NCBI RefSeq assembly: GCF_001667505.1
Contig: NZ_LZHZ01000004.1
Coordinates: 1 to 64,000 of the forward strand
DNA from: Mycobacterium sp. ACS1612
GTDB lineage: Bacteria; Actinomycetota; Actinomycetes; Mycobacteriales; Mycobacteriaceae
Direction of reading: 5' to 3'
Length of the DNA: 64,000 nt
Shown here: positions 43,362-51,211 of the stretch, one piece after another
Position numbering within the stretch: position 1 is the first letter of the stretch
Layout of the letters: every line of letters begins with the position of its first letter
Notes under the pieces: model-generated
Database searches by the model: none
Told to the model about the DNA's origin: nothing
What the model saw: only the letters and a program-made list of their open reading frames with translations
Made by a program: the position numbers and the translations under genes

Positions 43362-44155
43362 ACAACCTGTATCGCGAGCTGGCTCCGATCACCGATGGCG
43401 CGTGGGAACAGATCGAAGAAGAGGCCACGCGAACGTTCAAGCGACACATCGCCGGTCGACGGGTGGTGGACGTCAGCGGGCCGGGTGGCCCGGTGACCGC
43501 GGGCATCAGCACCGGCCACCTGCTCGACGTCGCGTCGCCGGGCGACGGCGTGGTGGCGCATCTGCGGGAGGCCAAGCCGCTGGTACGACTGCGGGTGCCG
43601 TTCACGGTGTCGCGCATCGCGATCGACGACGTCGAGCGGGGTTCGCAGGACTCGGATTGGGATCCGGTCAAGGACGCCGCCAAGAAGTTGGCTTTCGTCG
43701 AGGATCGGGCGATTTTCGAAGGGTATGCGGCGGCGTCCATCGACGGCATCCGGGCCTGCAGCTCGAACACCGCGCTGGCGCTTCCGCAGAACGCCAACGA
43801 GATTCCTGACGCGATCGCACAGGCGCTGTCGGAGCTACGTCTGGCGGGCGTCGACGGCCCATATTCGGTGCTGCTGTCGGCCGAGGTGTACACCAAGGTC
43901 AGCGAGACGACCGAACACGGCTATCCGATCCGCGAGCACCTCAACCGGCTCGTCGACGGCGACATCATCTGGGCACCTGCGATCGACGGCGCGTTCGTGC
44001 TGTCGACGCGCGGCGGTGATTTCGATCTGCAGCTGGGCACCGACGTGTCGATCGGATACTCCTCGCACACCGCCGACAACGTCGAGCTGTACCTGGAGGA
44101 GACGCTGACGTTCCTCTGCTACACCGCCGAGGCCTCGGTCGCGCTGACGCCGTAG
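43358..44155 (+). CDS. enc: Encapsulin nanocompartment shell protein (Cfp29)
   Basis: A 265-aa family 1 encapsulin with the HK97 phage capsid fold, counterpart of Rv0798c (Cfp29). The N-terminus MNNLYRELAPITDGAWEQIEEEATRTFKRHIAGRRVVDV binds cargo peptides. VRLRVPFTVSRIAIDDVERGSQDSDW forms the E-loop region, and the A-domain ends with YLEETLTFLCYTAEA. Sixty copies usually form a shell of about 24 nm. It ends 6 bp from the convergent partner gene of a tail sheath operon. Confidence 0.96.
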   Translation: MNNLYRELAPITDGAWEQIEEEATRTFKRHIAGRRVVDVSGPGGPVTAGISTGHLLDVASPGDGVVAHLREAKPLVRLRVPFTVSRIAIDDVERGSQDSDWDPVKDAAKKLAFVEDRAIFEGYAAASIDGIRACSSNTALALPQNANEIPDAIAQALSELRLAGVDGPYSVLLSAEVYTKVSETTEHGYPIREHLNRLVDGDIIWAPAIDGAFVLSTRGGDFDLQLGTDVSIGYSSHTADNVELYLEETLTFLCYTAEASVALTP

Positions 44156-44161
44156 CGTTTC

Positions 44162-44758
44162 CTACAGCGCCGAGTGGGCGTCGAGTTCGTCGACCAGTTC
44201 GTTCGTCTGCAGATCGAGCCGCTGCGGGCGGGTGGCCCGTACCGCGTCCGTCGTGACCTTCATGACCAGATCCGCCGGATCGAGGCCGTGCGCTCGCGCC
44301 CCTGCGATCGCCGTGTCGACGGCTTCCTGTTCTCCGATGTCGCGGCCACCGGCGTAGACCTTCGTCGTGTGGGCGTAGGCGGTGGTGCCGTTCGAGGGCC
44401 GATGGAAGGAGACCGTTCGCACGGTGGTGGGCTCTTCGGGTGGGCCGGTGAAAGCGCCGGTGGTGTCGAACTGGTTCACCACGGCCACCGCCGCACCGTT
44501 GTCGGAGATCAGCTCGACATGCAGTTCGGTGATACCTGTCGCAACCAGGGAAGGTCCGTTCACGGTGACCGTCGACCCGCCGACCACCGCCCGTCGCAGC
44601 AGCGAGTAGCTGCGGAATATCGGGTTCGGCGCGATATTGGCGTTGAACTCGGTGTGCAGCGCCAGCGTCGACTGAGCGACGACCGTGTGCGCGGCGTGGG
44701 AGTAGTGGACGGTGGCCGAGTAGCCCCACGTGTTGACGGTGTCGGTCAGGATGATCAT
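44162..44758 (-). CDS. Unknown protein coupled to the tail sheath gene
   Basis: A 198-aa protein without signal or membrane segment. The N-terminal half is strand-rich (TVNTWGYSATVHYSHAAHTVVA, RRAVVGGSTVTVNG, ELHVELISDNGAAVAVVNQF) and the C-terminal half helical (EQEAVDTAIAGARAHGL) with an acidic end. The ATG overlaps the sheath stop by 4 bases (ATGA). I do not recognise a family. The coupling suggests that it works with the sheath protein, for example as a chaperone, cap or adaptor. It could correspond to a tail terminator or baseplate part, but nothing in the sequence proves this. Confidence 0.7.
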   Translation of the reverse strand: MIILTDTVNTWGYSATVHYSHAAHTVVAQSTLALHTEFNANIAPNPIFRSYSLLRRAVVGGSTVTVNGPSLVATGITELHVELISDNGAAVAVVNQFDTTGAFTGPPEEPTTVRTVSFHRPSNGTTAYAHTTKVYAGGRDIGEQEAVDTAIAGARAHGLDPADLVMKVTTDAVRATRPQRLDLQTNELVDELDAHSAL

Positions 44759-46320
44759 GGCGGCCCCTTCTGCCCTGCGATCAGCTGCAACTGCAGGATG
44801 ACAAATTCGGAGGGCTTGAGTGGGGCGAAACCGACGACGACGTTGACGACGCCGTTCTCGATTTCGTCGTCTGTCGTGGTTTGCCTGCCGCAGTTGACGA
44901 AATAGGCGACGTTCGGCACCACGCCCTGAAACGCACCCTGCCGGAACAGGTTGTGCATGAACGCGCTGACCGTGAGCCGGATCTGCGCCCAGAGTGATTC
45001 GTCGTTGGGTTCGAGCACCACCCATTGCAGCGCGCGTTGCAGGCTTTCCTCGATGAACAACGCGGTGCGCCGAACGGCAATGTATTTGAATTCGTCGGCG
45101 TGGAGGTCGGCGCCGCGCATGGTGCGTGCTCCCCACACCACCGGGCCGACCGTCGGGAAGGTGCGAATCACGTTGATGCCGTGCTGATTCAGCGGGCCTG
45201 CCTGGGCGTCGGAAAGATTCTCGGACAGCCCCACCACACCGGCAAGTGAGGCGTCGGTGCCTGCCGGGGCCTTCCAGACGCCGCGGGCTGCGTCGGTGCG
45301 CGCGATCACTCCAGCTACTGCGCCGCATGCGGCGAACGGCTCGATCTGGCTGCCCCGCAATGGATTCTTTTGCAGCAGCCGCGGATAGAAGATCGCGGCA
45401 TTGCGTGCGGCCGTTTCGGTGGATTCGAATTCGGAGAGCCGATCGGTCAGGTCGGCGCGGATCCAGTCGGCCGGCGCGTCGACGAGGAGGAACGCACGAC
45501 GTTCGACGCAGTAGTCGAGGATGTCCCGGTACACCGGCGGCGGCACCGAGTTGTCGAGGGTATTGGCCGACACGCAAACGAGGTTGACGAGGTCGACGTG
45601 CGCGAGCTGATGCTTGCCGGTTCGTGCCGCTCGATCGCCGGCATAGGCGGCGAGGTCCAGAGGCGCGCCGGGGTGCCCGACGTCGTTGGGCTGCACGTGA
45701 TCCCATGCCGCGGTGCCGGTGTCGTCGAGCGATTCGTCGGGCCGCTCGACCAATGCGTCGGGATCCGCGATCCGCACCCATGCCGACTCCCGCGCCAACA
45801 CTCGGTCGACGCGCCGGGCACTGTCTTTGACCGTCAGGTTGAGGAACTTCTCCTGCGCTCCGCCCGGCCGGGTCCTGACGCGCAAGCTGAACAGGTCGTC
45901 CGGCGCCACCGCGAGGGCGGTTGCCACCGCAGCATCGCCGTCATGTTTGACCTGAGCTTCAAGGCTGTTCGCCCAATCTCCTGGTGAGGCGGCGACCAGC
46001 GTGACGGGGTGGACCGTTCCCGCCTTGAGGACGGCGGCCGCTTTGCCGGCGGGTGGGTTCTTGTAGAGCCGAACGATGACCGCGTGCGATCCGCCGTTGG
46101 CGAAGAAGTCGCGGACCGCGAAACCCATCGGGTAGTTCAGGTCGAGGGGACCGAACTGGTCGATGAAGTCGGTGAGATCGAAGACGCTGACCGGCTTGTC
46201 CGTGGGGCCCATCCTCGCCTGACCGAGAAAGGCCGTAATCGACGTCGCAACACCGGCGATGGGGTGCCCTGCTGGGAACTCCTCGATAAAGACACCCGGG
46301 TGGGAGACTTCGTCCGGCAT
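44755..46320 (-). CDS. Phage-type contractile tail sheath protein, orphan
   Basis: A 521-aa protein. The N-terminus SHPGVFIEEFPAGHPIAGVATSITAFLGQA and FDLTDFIDQFG are the classic sheath start (PGVYVEE, GVxTSxTAFxG). The C-terminal domain IEESLQRALQWVVLEPND, SLWAQIRLTVSAFMHNLF and PSEFVILQLQ matches sheaths of contractile injection systems. No tube, baseplate, spike or AAA+ gene is present within 15 kb on either side. A longer frame upstream lacks homology; the ATG at 46320 has GAATAT 7 bases before it, perhaps a separate leaderless promoter. Confidence 0.9.
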   Translation of the reverse strand: MPDEVSHPGVFIEEFPAGHPIAGVATSITAFLGQARMGPTDKPVSVFDLTDFIDQFGPLDLNYPMGFAVRDFFANGGSHAVIVRLYKNPPAGKAAAVLKAGTVHPVTLVAASPGDWANSLEAQVKHDGDAAVATALAVAPDDLFSLRVRTRPGGAQEKFLNLTVKDSARRVDRVLARESAWVRIADPDALVERPDESLDDTGTAAWDHVQPNDVGHPGAPLDLAAYAGDRAARTGKHQLAHVDLVNLVCVSANTLDNSVPPPVYRDILDYCVERRAFLLVDAPADWIRADLTDRLSEFESTETAARNAAIFYPRLLQKNPLRGSQIEPFAACGAVAGVIARTDAARGVWKAPAGTDASLAGVVGLSENLSDAQAGPLNQHGINVIRTFPTVGPVVWGARTMRGADLHADEFKYIAVRRTALFIEESLQRALQWVVLEPNDESLWAQIRLTVSAFMHNLFRQGAFQGVVPNVAYFVNCGRQTTTDDEIENGVVNVVVGFAPLKPSEFVILQLQLIAGQKGPP

Positions 46321-46364
46321 CTGACTGATATTCGTCGCCTGCGCCGAGATTCGCAGGCGTTCTG

Positions 46365-47087
46365 TCAGAGCTGCATCTGAGTGAGCCGCGTGCGAGCTCG
46401 GCCGTCGGCCAGCTCGTCGCGGTGTTCGGGATGTGTCCAATAGAACAGGATCAACTCCCGCAACGCGGAGCCGTTTGGGGTGTACCAGTCGGTGGGAAGC
46501 TCTCGGGTTCGTCCGTCTGCGGTCGTGATGTAGGTGGCCCGGGCCGATTTGCGCGCGGTCTGTGGTCTGTCCGTAACGTCTGTCACTTCGTCCCATGACC
46601 GGTCTGCCGACGACATGGTGTTTCCGAGCTCGAGACCATCGACAGTGAGGTGGACATAGCTCGTCCCACGTCGCCTGATTATCTGCCGCAGGCTGAAGAC
46701 ACCCACCAGAACTGCCGCAGCACAGGCCAACACGAAGTACCTCTCATCGCCGCGCGGTGCGCGGATGGCGATCATGTCGAGTGGAGCGAAAATGGCATAG
46801 CACGCCATCGCACCGAAGGCCCCGAACGTCGCAGCCATCAGAAGGCGGTCTAGTCTTCGGTCCGGGCGAATCATGGTTCCGCCATCGGCGAGCTGAACTC
46901 GCGGTTTCACCTTGCGCGACGCGACGATCGCCAGCATCACTAGGAAGCACAGACTGAAGACCGCGAACCCCAGTGCCACGACAGCCGACAGAAACTCCGC
47001 ACGCGTGACGAAGATGAACCCCCACGCGAGACAGACAAGACCGAAAGGGCCGAGGACGATCCACAAGAATGCGGTGGCGATGGTCAC
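46365..47087 (-). CDS. Four-helix membrane protein, immunity candidate (paralogue B)
   Basis: A 240-aa protein with two pairs of membrane segments: FLWIVLGPFGLVCLAWGFIFV and VVALGFAVFSLCFLVMLAIVA, then LMAATFGAFGAMACYAIFA and VLACAAAVLVGVFSL. A C-terminal soluble domain follows (YVHLTVDGLELGN to ELILFYWTHPEHRDELADG). It is clearly related to the next upstream gene (YxxLxxxGxELxx, PxGSALRELILFYWxxPExRxELxDGRA). The GTG overlaps that gene's stop. Position after a toxin-like gene and tandem duplication fit an immunity role. The family is unknown to me. Confidence 0.7.
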   Translation of the reverse strand: MTIATAFLWIVLGPFGLVCLAWGFIFVTRAEFLSAVVALGFAVFSLCFLVMLAIVASRKVKPRVQLADGGTMIRPDRRLDRLLMAATFGAFGAMACYAIFAPLDMIAIRAPRGDERYFVLACAAAVLVGVFSLRQIIRRRGTSYVHLTVDGLELGNTMSSADRSWDEVTDVTDRPQTARKSARATYITTADGRTRELPTDWYTPNGSALRELILFYWTHPEHRDELADGRARTRLTQMQL

Positions 47088-47824
47088 CGCGCCCCAATGA
47101 GCGCGATGAGTCGCTCGAGTGCGCGACCGTCGGTGAGTTCACCACGCGATTCCGGGTTCTTCCAGTAGAACCGGACCAACTCCCGTACTGCAGAACCATC
47201 TGGTGTCATCGCGCCTGCTGCGATGGTGTGCGCGCTTTTGTCGGACATGACGAACACGACAGCGTCGCCCGCTGATCGTGCCTGTTGCGTAGGAACCTGA
47301 TCACTGATTTCCTCGACCTGCGCCCAGTCACCGGACGCCGATCGCAATCCTTCTGACAACTCGAAACCTTGCGTGCTTAGCCGCAGATACTTCGTGGTGC
47401 CGCCGCGACTTATGTTCCGCCACAACATCGGTGCACCGATCACCACGATCAGCGCGGCCATGAACGGAATCGCGTAACGCAGCCCAGATGGAATTGGGAT
47501 GTCCAGCTTCCCGAGCGGCACGAGCACCGCGACAAGTCCGCCAGCTACGACGCCGCCAATGAGCGACACCTGGACGGGTATGTCGATTCCGGGGTCTGGC
47601 CGAAAGGTGGTTCCGTCATCATCGACGTTCACGCGTGGGGTCTGCTTGCCTCGGACAACCTTCGCCAGCGGCGTGATCAAGCCGTAGCAGAACACGCTGC
47701 CACCGAGCGCCGCGAGGGCCGACGGGTACTCACCGCGGACCACACTGCGCACCGTCAAGCACGCAGCAATAGTTCCGATACAGCCCATGAATAGCCACGC
47801 GAGTATCGCGGTCGATCGTTTCAT
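47084..47824 (-). CDS. Four-helix membrane protein, immunity candidate (paralogue A)
   Basis: A 246-aa paralogue of the following gene. It shows the same plan: helices AWLFMGCIGTIAACLTV and ALAALGGSVFCYGLITPLA, then VSLIGGVVAGGLVAVLVPLG and YAIPFMAALIVVIGAPML, then the soluble domain YLRLSTQGFELSEGL to ELVRFYWKNPESRGELTDGRA, which has a PH-like strand pattern. The ATG at 47824 overlaps the stop of the toxin-like gene (TGATG), which couples their translation as in effector-immunity pairs. An upstream GTG at 47833 is an alternative start. G+C is lower than in flanking genes. Confidence 0.7.
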   Translation of the reverse strand: MKRSTAILAWLFMGCIGTIAACLTVRSVVRGEYPSALAALGGSVFCYGLITPLAKVVRGKQTPRVNVDDDGTTFRPDPGIDIPVQVSLIGGVVAGGLVAVLVPLGKLDIPIPSGLRYAIPFMAALIVVIGAPMLWRNISRGGTTKYLRLSTQGFELSEGLRSASGDWAQVEEISDQVPTQQARSAGDAVVFVMSDKSAHTIAAGAMTPDGSAVRELVRFYWKNPESRGELTDGRALERLIALIGAR

Positions 47825-49170
47825 CAACGGCACACAATATTGCCGATGATGCCGCCGACGTAGCCGAATGTCCAGCCGCCGAGAATGTCTCCCCCCATCG
47901 CGAACGCGGGAGCCAACTCTGGGTTACCTAGCGCAGTGATGCCGGCTGCCGCCAAACTCCCGGTTGCGGCGCCGCCCGCGACACCGGCACCGCCTGAGAT
48001 GGCAGCGACGCAAGCGTCCTGGAAGGTCTTCGCCGTCACAGTGTCATAGAGCGCGGTCGCCACACCCAGAGTCGGGCCGCCGTACTTCCCCACCTTGCTA
48101 AGGCTCTCGACGGATTGCGGTGAGAGCATAGGGATTCCGCGTTTGGCCTGTCCCTCCAGTCCGGTGAACGCACCGCCGACGGTCGTCAGCACCGGATGGG
48201 TGAAGAATTCGTCGGGCAACACTCCGTGACGTCCATCCGCGGCCGTCACGCCACCGGTGCACTTACCGTCAGCAGTGAGCGTCATGGTGACCTCCGTGCC
48301 GTCGGCGAATTTGATCGACGTGAGCTTGGTCCCGTCGTAGTTCGTCTTGTCCTGAGAGAACGTGCTCGACACCTCTTTGCCGTTCTTGTCGTAGTACGTG
48401 TCTTCGACGCAGGGCAGAAATTCGTTCCATTCGTATATCTCGTGTCTACTGCCATCCATCATCGTCAACGTCCTGCGCACCTGGCCGTCTTCAGTGACCC
48501 ACTCTTTGGTTTCCCGCACGGTCTGGGCCATGTCGTTGTCGCGCACGATGCCTTGTTGGATCAGGCCATTGAGCGTCATCGGGTTGGGGACCTGGTCCGC
48601 CGGCTGCGCGAATCCCGAGTTGGGGTCCAGACTGCGTGGATCACTCGGACCGGGCAAAGAAGATCCGAAAGTATCTGCTATAGCGTGTATTTGGGCTGCG
48701 GTTCCGCTGTCGGCATCGCCGAGCGCGACCAGTAGACGGTTGATCTCCGCCTGCTCAGCCTTCGCCCGAGCCTGAAGAATGGCCGACTTCTCGGCCGACA
48801 AGCGTGCCGGCTTGATGAGCACCACCCACATGTCCGTAACGGACAGTTCGCCGCGGTCGACTTCGTCCGCGTGATGCAACAACGCGGTTCTGGCACCGCC
48901 GATCGCCCCGACGCCCTTCGACAGGCCGCCGGCGACCGCTTCGGTGTAGTCGCTGAACTGGGACGCGGTATCCGTCGCACGGATGAACATCGCAGTCGCG
49001 GCCTTGTGCGCCGGGCCGTCCCATGCGCGGGCCTCCGGCATCCGGTCGCAGCCGTCATCGAGATTGCGCATGGCCGTGTACACCGAGTACCCCGCGGCGC
49101 TCACCCCCGATGAGGCCGGTAACAGCGACTCAGGATTCCACCCCTGCAGGCGGGAACGCGTCGGCAGCAC
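47824..49170 (-). CDS. Type VII secretion-associated toxin-like protein
   Basis: A 448-aa protein. The N-terminal 180 residues are helical and resemble WXG100/LXG-type domains, including MPEARAWDGPAHKAATAMF and the following ADTASQFSDYTEAVAGGLS. The middle is beta-rich with repeats like RHS/YD strands (GQVRRTLTMMDGSRHEIYEW, DTYYDKNGKEVSSTF, LTSIKFADGTEVTMTLTADG). The C-terminal 130 residues are Gly/Ala-rich and hydrophobic (GGAGVAGGAATGSLAAAGI, GGWTFGYVGGIIGNIV), as in glycine-zipper, membrane-active domains. It follows an EspC-like gene by 3 bp. A pore-forming or membrane-targeting effector is inferred, not shown. Confidence 0.65.
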   Translation of the reverse strand: MLPTRSRLQGWNPESLLPASSGVSAAGYSVYTAMRNLDDGCDRMPEARAWDGPAHKAATAMFIRATDTASQFSDYTEAVAGGLSKGVGAIGGARTALLHHADEVDRGELSVTDMWVVLIKPARLSAEKSAILQARAKAEQAEINRLLVALGDADSGTAAQIHAIADTFGSSLPGPSDPRSLDPNSGFAQPADQVPNPMTLNGLIQQGIVRDNDMAQTVRETKEWVTEDGQVRRTLTMMDGSRHEIYEWNEFLPCVEDTYYDKNGKEVSSTFSQDKTNYDGTKLTSIKFADGTEVTMTLTADGKCTGGVTAADGRHGVLPDEFFTHPVLTTVGGAFTGLEGQAKRGIPMLSPQSVESLSKVGKYGGPTLGVATALYDTVTAKTFQDACVAAISGGAGVAGGAATGSLAAAGITALGNPELAPAFAMGGDILGGWTFGYVGGIIGNIVCR

Positions 49171-49173
49171 CGG

Positions 49174-49458
49174 TCAGAACAATCCGTCGAACGCACGGGC
49201 GAGATTGTCGTCCTCGACCTGATATCTGTCGCCGGCCCCCCGGACTGCGGCGCCCATGTCGGTCACGTTCTTGGCGATGTCGTTCGCCTTCTGAGAGATG
49301 TGCTCGCCGACAACGCGCATCGCCCATTGCGTGGTCGACCCCGGAATTCCATCAGCCGCGGTCGTCGCTCTGTGCCCGACGTCGCTATCGCGAATGGCGG
49401 TGGCGGCCGAATCAACCTGCGCGGCAAACGCGCGCAGCACCTCTGGATCGACGAGCAC
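49174..49458 (-). CDS. EspC-like type VII secretion target protein
   Basis: A 94-aa helical hairpin protein beginning VLVDPEVLRAFAAQVDSAATAIRDSD, the typical start of the EspC/T7SS-target family. TQWAMRVVGEHISQKANDIAKN in the middle carries a Trp but not a full WxG. The end NLARAFDGLF is usual. Such small partners are co-secreted with the next gene's product through an ESX system. The GTG at 49458 has AGGAG 5 bases before it; a GTG two codons earlier is possible. It is the first gene of the four-gene cassette. Confidence 0.75.
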   Translation of the reverse strand: MLVDPEVLRAFAAQVDSAATAIRDSDVGHRATTAADGIPGSTTQWAMRVVGEHISQKANDIAKNVTDMGAAVRGAGDRYQVEDDNLARAFDGLF

Positions 49459-49559
49459 GATCACTCCTGGAATTTCAGTACGCAATCAGTTGTCTCGACC
49501 CTAAGGCCTGCCGGACACCTCTCCGCGCACGAATTTCCGCACGCTCGCCGTCGCGCGAG

Positions 49560-50234
49560 CTACGCCGCGAGCACCTGGTCGAGGGCCGAGTAGAACAAGC
49601 CGAGCCCGTCGTCGGACGGCCCGGTCAACGCCTCGGTGGCGTGCTCGGGATGCGGCATCAGGCCGACGACGCGACCGTTGGCCGAGCTGATACCGGCGAT
49701 GTCGCGCATGGAGCCGTTGGGGTTGTCGCGGTAGCGGAACACCACCCGCCCTTCGCCCTCCAACTCGTCGAGCACCTTCTCGCTGGCCACGTAGCGGCCC
49801 TCGCCCGATTTCAACGGCACCAGAATGTCGGCGCCGACGTCGTAGCGCGACGTCCACGCCGTCGTATTCGACACGACCTCCAGCCACAGATCACGGCAGA
49901 CAAAGTGCAAGCCCGCGTTACGCGTCAGCGCTCCAGGCAGCAGGCCGGCCTCACACAGCACCTGAAAACCGTTGCAGATCCCCAACACTGGCAATCCCTG
50001 CTCAGCGCCGCGGACCACCTCGCCCATCACCGGGGCGAACTTCGCGATCGCGCCGCAACGCAAGTAGTCCCCGTACGAGAAGCCGCCGGGCACCACCACC
50101 GCGTCGACCCCCTTGAGGTCCCCGTCGGCGTGCCACAGGCTGACCGCCTCGGCCCCGGCCAGCTTGACCGCCCTGGCCGCGTCGACGTCGTCCAACGTCC
50201 CCGGAAATGTGATCACGCCCACACGTGCGGTCAT
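49560..50234 (-). CDS. purQ: Phosphoribosylformylglycinamidine synthase subunit PurQ
   Basis: A 224-aa class I glutamine amidotransferase subunit. The nucleophile Cys is in [17 protein letters not shown] (about residue 87), the partner His-Glu in [13 protein letters not shown], and [22 protein letters not shown] is conserved. It supplies ammonia to PurL. The ATG overlaps the purS stop (ATGA). Confidence 0.97.
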   Translation of the reverse strand: MTARVGVITFPGTLDDVDAARAVKLAGAEAVSLWHADGDLKGVDAVVVPGGFSYGDYLRCGAIAKFAPVMGEVVRGAEQGLPVLGICNGFQVLCEAGLLPGALTRNAGLHFVCRDLWLEVVSNTTAWTSRYDVGADILVPLKSGEGRYVASEKVLDELEGEGRVVFRYRDNPNGSMRDIAGISSANGRVVGLMPHPEHATEALTGPSDDGLGLFYSALDQVLAA

Positions 50235-50470
50235 GATGGCTCCCTGCTGACGCTGAAATCCTCGATCACCGTGTTCGCCAGAAGCGATTCGGCAATCTCG
50301 GCCAGGGTGTCGTCGTCGATGCTGTCGTCGACCTCGAGCTCAAATCGCTTGCCCTGCCGCACATCCGAGACACCGCCGAAGCCGAGCCGTCCCAGCGCCC
50401 CGACGATCGCCTGCCCCTGCGGGTCGAGGATCTCCGCCTTGGGCATCACCTGCACAACCACCCTTGCCAC
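50231..50470 (-). CDS. purS: Phosphoribosylformylglycinamidine synthase subunit PurS
   Basis: A 79-aa structural subunit that bridges PurL and PurQ. It shows the family pattern [28 protein letters not shown] followed by [13 protein letters not shown]. The GTG at 50470 is chosen over the GTG at 50479 because TAGAGT lies exactly 7 bases upstream, giving a leaderless start. It is coupled to purQ. Confidence 0.95.
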   Translation of the reverse strand: MARVVVQVMPKAEILDPQGQAIVGALGRLGFGGVSDVRQGKRFELEVDDSIDDDTLAEIAESLLANTVIEDFSVSREPS

Positions 50471-50477
50471 GGCGAAC

Positions 50478-50483
50478 ACTCTA
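50478..50483 (-). promoter_or_regulatory. -10 element of purSQ
   Basis: TAGAGT on the minus strand, 7 bases before the purS GTG. It overlaps the earlier possible GTG (50479), which argues against that start. Confidence 0.55.
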
Positions 50484-50506
50484 CCGGCGGCAACACCGCC
50501 GCCGCC

Positions 50507-51166
50507 TCACCGGCACGAACCCAGGTATGCCCTGCACAACGCGGCCGCCATCGCATCGAGCACCTGCGCGTCGGCCACCGCCGGCCAGTCCACCTGAGCC
50601 GGCAGCGACGACCACATGGCCAGTTCGACAACGGTGCTGCTGCCCGGATGGGCCAGCAGGTACTCGTGCATCACCTGGATGCCCGCCTTGCTGATCACCG
50701 CTGCGACGCTTGTGCCGTCATCGGTGGTGATCGATGGCGACGCCGTGTCCGCCGTCGACTGGCAGTCGCGCAGCTGTGACCTGGCGGTTTCCAGGGTCGA
50801 CAGCGCGGTCCGTCCGCCGGTCGCGGTGTCGCCGCGCCAGTGGATCACCTGCACCAAAAGGTTCCACTGGCCTTTCTCGTGGAGCACCACCGACCGCGCC
50901 GCGACGGCATACGCCCGCGGATCCTCGGCGACCGGCGGACTGGTGCACACCGCCTCGAAGCCGAACCGCGGCGACGACGCCGTCACCGCCAATGCGGCCA
51001 GGCCGGGCCACCGATACACCGGGTATAGCGGCACAGACGTCGGCGCGATCCACGCCGCATCGGGGATGGCGTCGCAAAACGGCGGGCACTCGCCCGGGAC
51101 GGCGCCAGTAGTGGGCGCGATGGCCAGCCCAAACGTCGTCACGGCCACCGCCAGCAGCAATCGCAC
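50507..51166 (-). CDS. Exported protein of unknown function (Rv0787 position)
   Basis: A 219-aa protein with a signal peptide (RLLLAVAVTTFGLAIAPTTGAVPG). The mature part starts ECPPFCDAIPDAAWIAPTSVPLYPVYRWPGLA, carries paired Cys (CPPFC, C in AVCTSPP, C in LRDCQST, and CRAYLGSC at the end), and looks like a secreted disulfide protein. The GTG at 51166 begins the signal; GGGGGA is 8 bases upstream. It lies 23 bp before the purS promoter, and its gene order matches Rv0787. The function is unknown. Confidence 0.72.
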   Translation of the reverse strand: MRLLLAVAVTTFGLAIAPTTGAVPGECPPFCDAIPDAAWIAPTSVPLYPVYRWPGLAALAVTASSPRFGFEAVCTSPPVAEDPRAYAVAARSVVLHEKGQWNLLVQVIHWRGDTATGGRTALSTLETARSQLRDCQSTADTASPSITTDDGTSVAAVISKAGIQVMHEYLLAHPGSSTVVELAMWSSLPAQVDWPAVADAQVLDAMAAALCRAYLGSCR

Positions 51167-51211
51167 GTTGCAGGTCCCCCCGGGTACAGACTTGCGCGCC
51201 ACAATATAGGC

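Noticed and set aside
43358..46320. A prophage, because capsid-fold and sheath genes are adjacent
   Set aside because: No integrase, terminase, portal, lysis or attachment-site repeats are visible. Encapsulin with DyP is a known cellular system, and the genes face opposite ways.
49023..50597. A 524-codon plus-strand frame across the T7SS genes and purQ/purS
   Set aside because: It spans several real genes on the other strand and its composition (Arg/Pro/His-rich) is that of an antisense frame.
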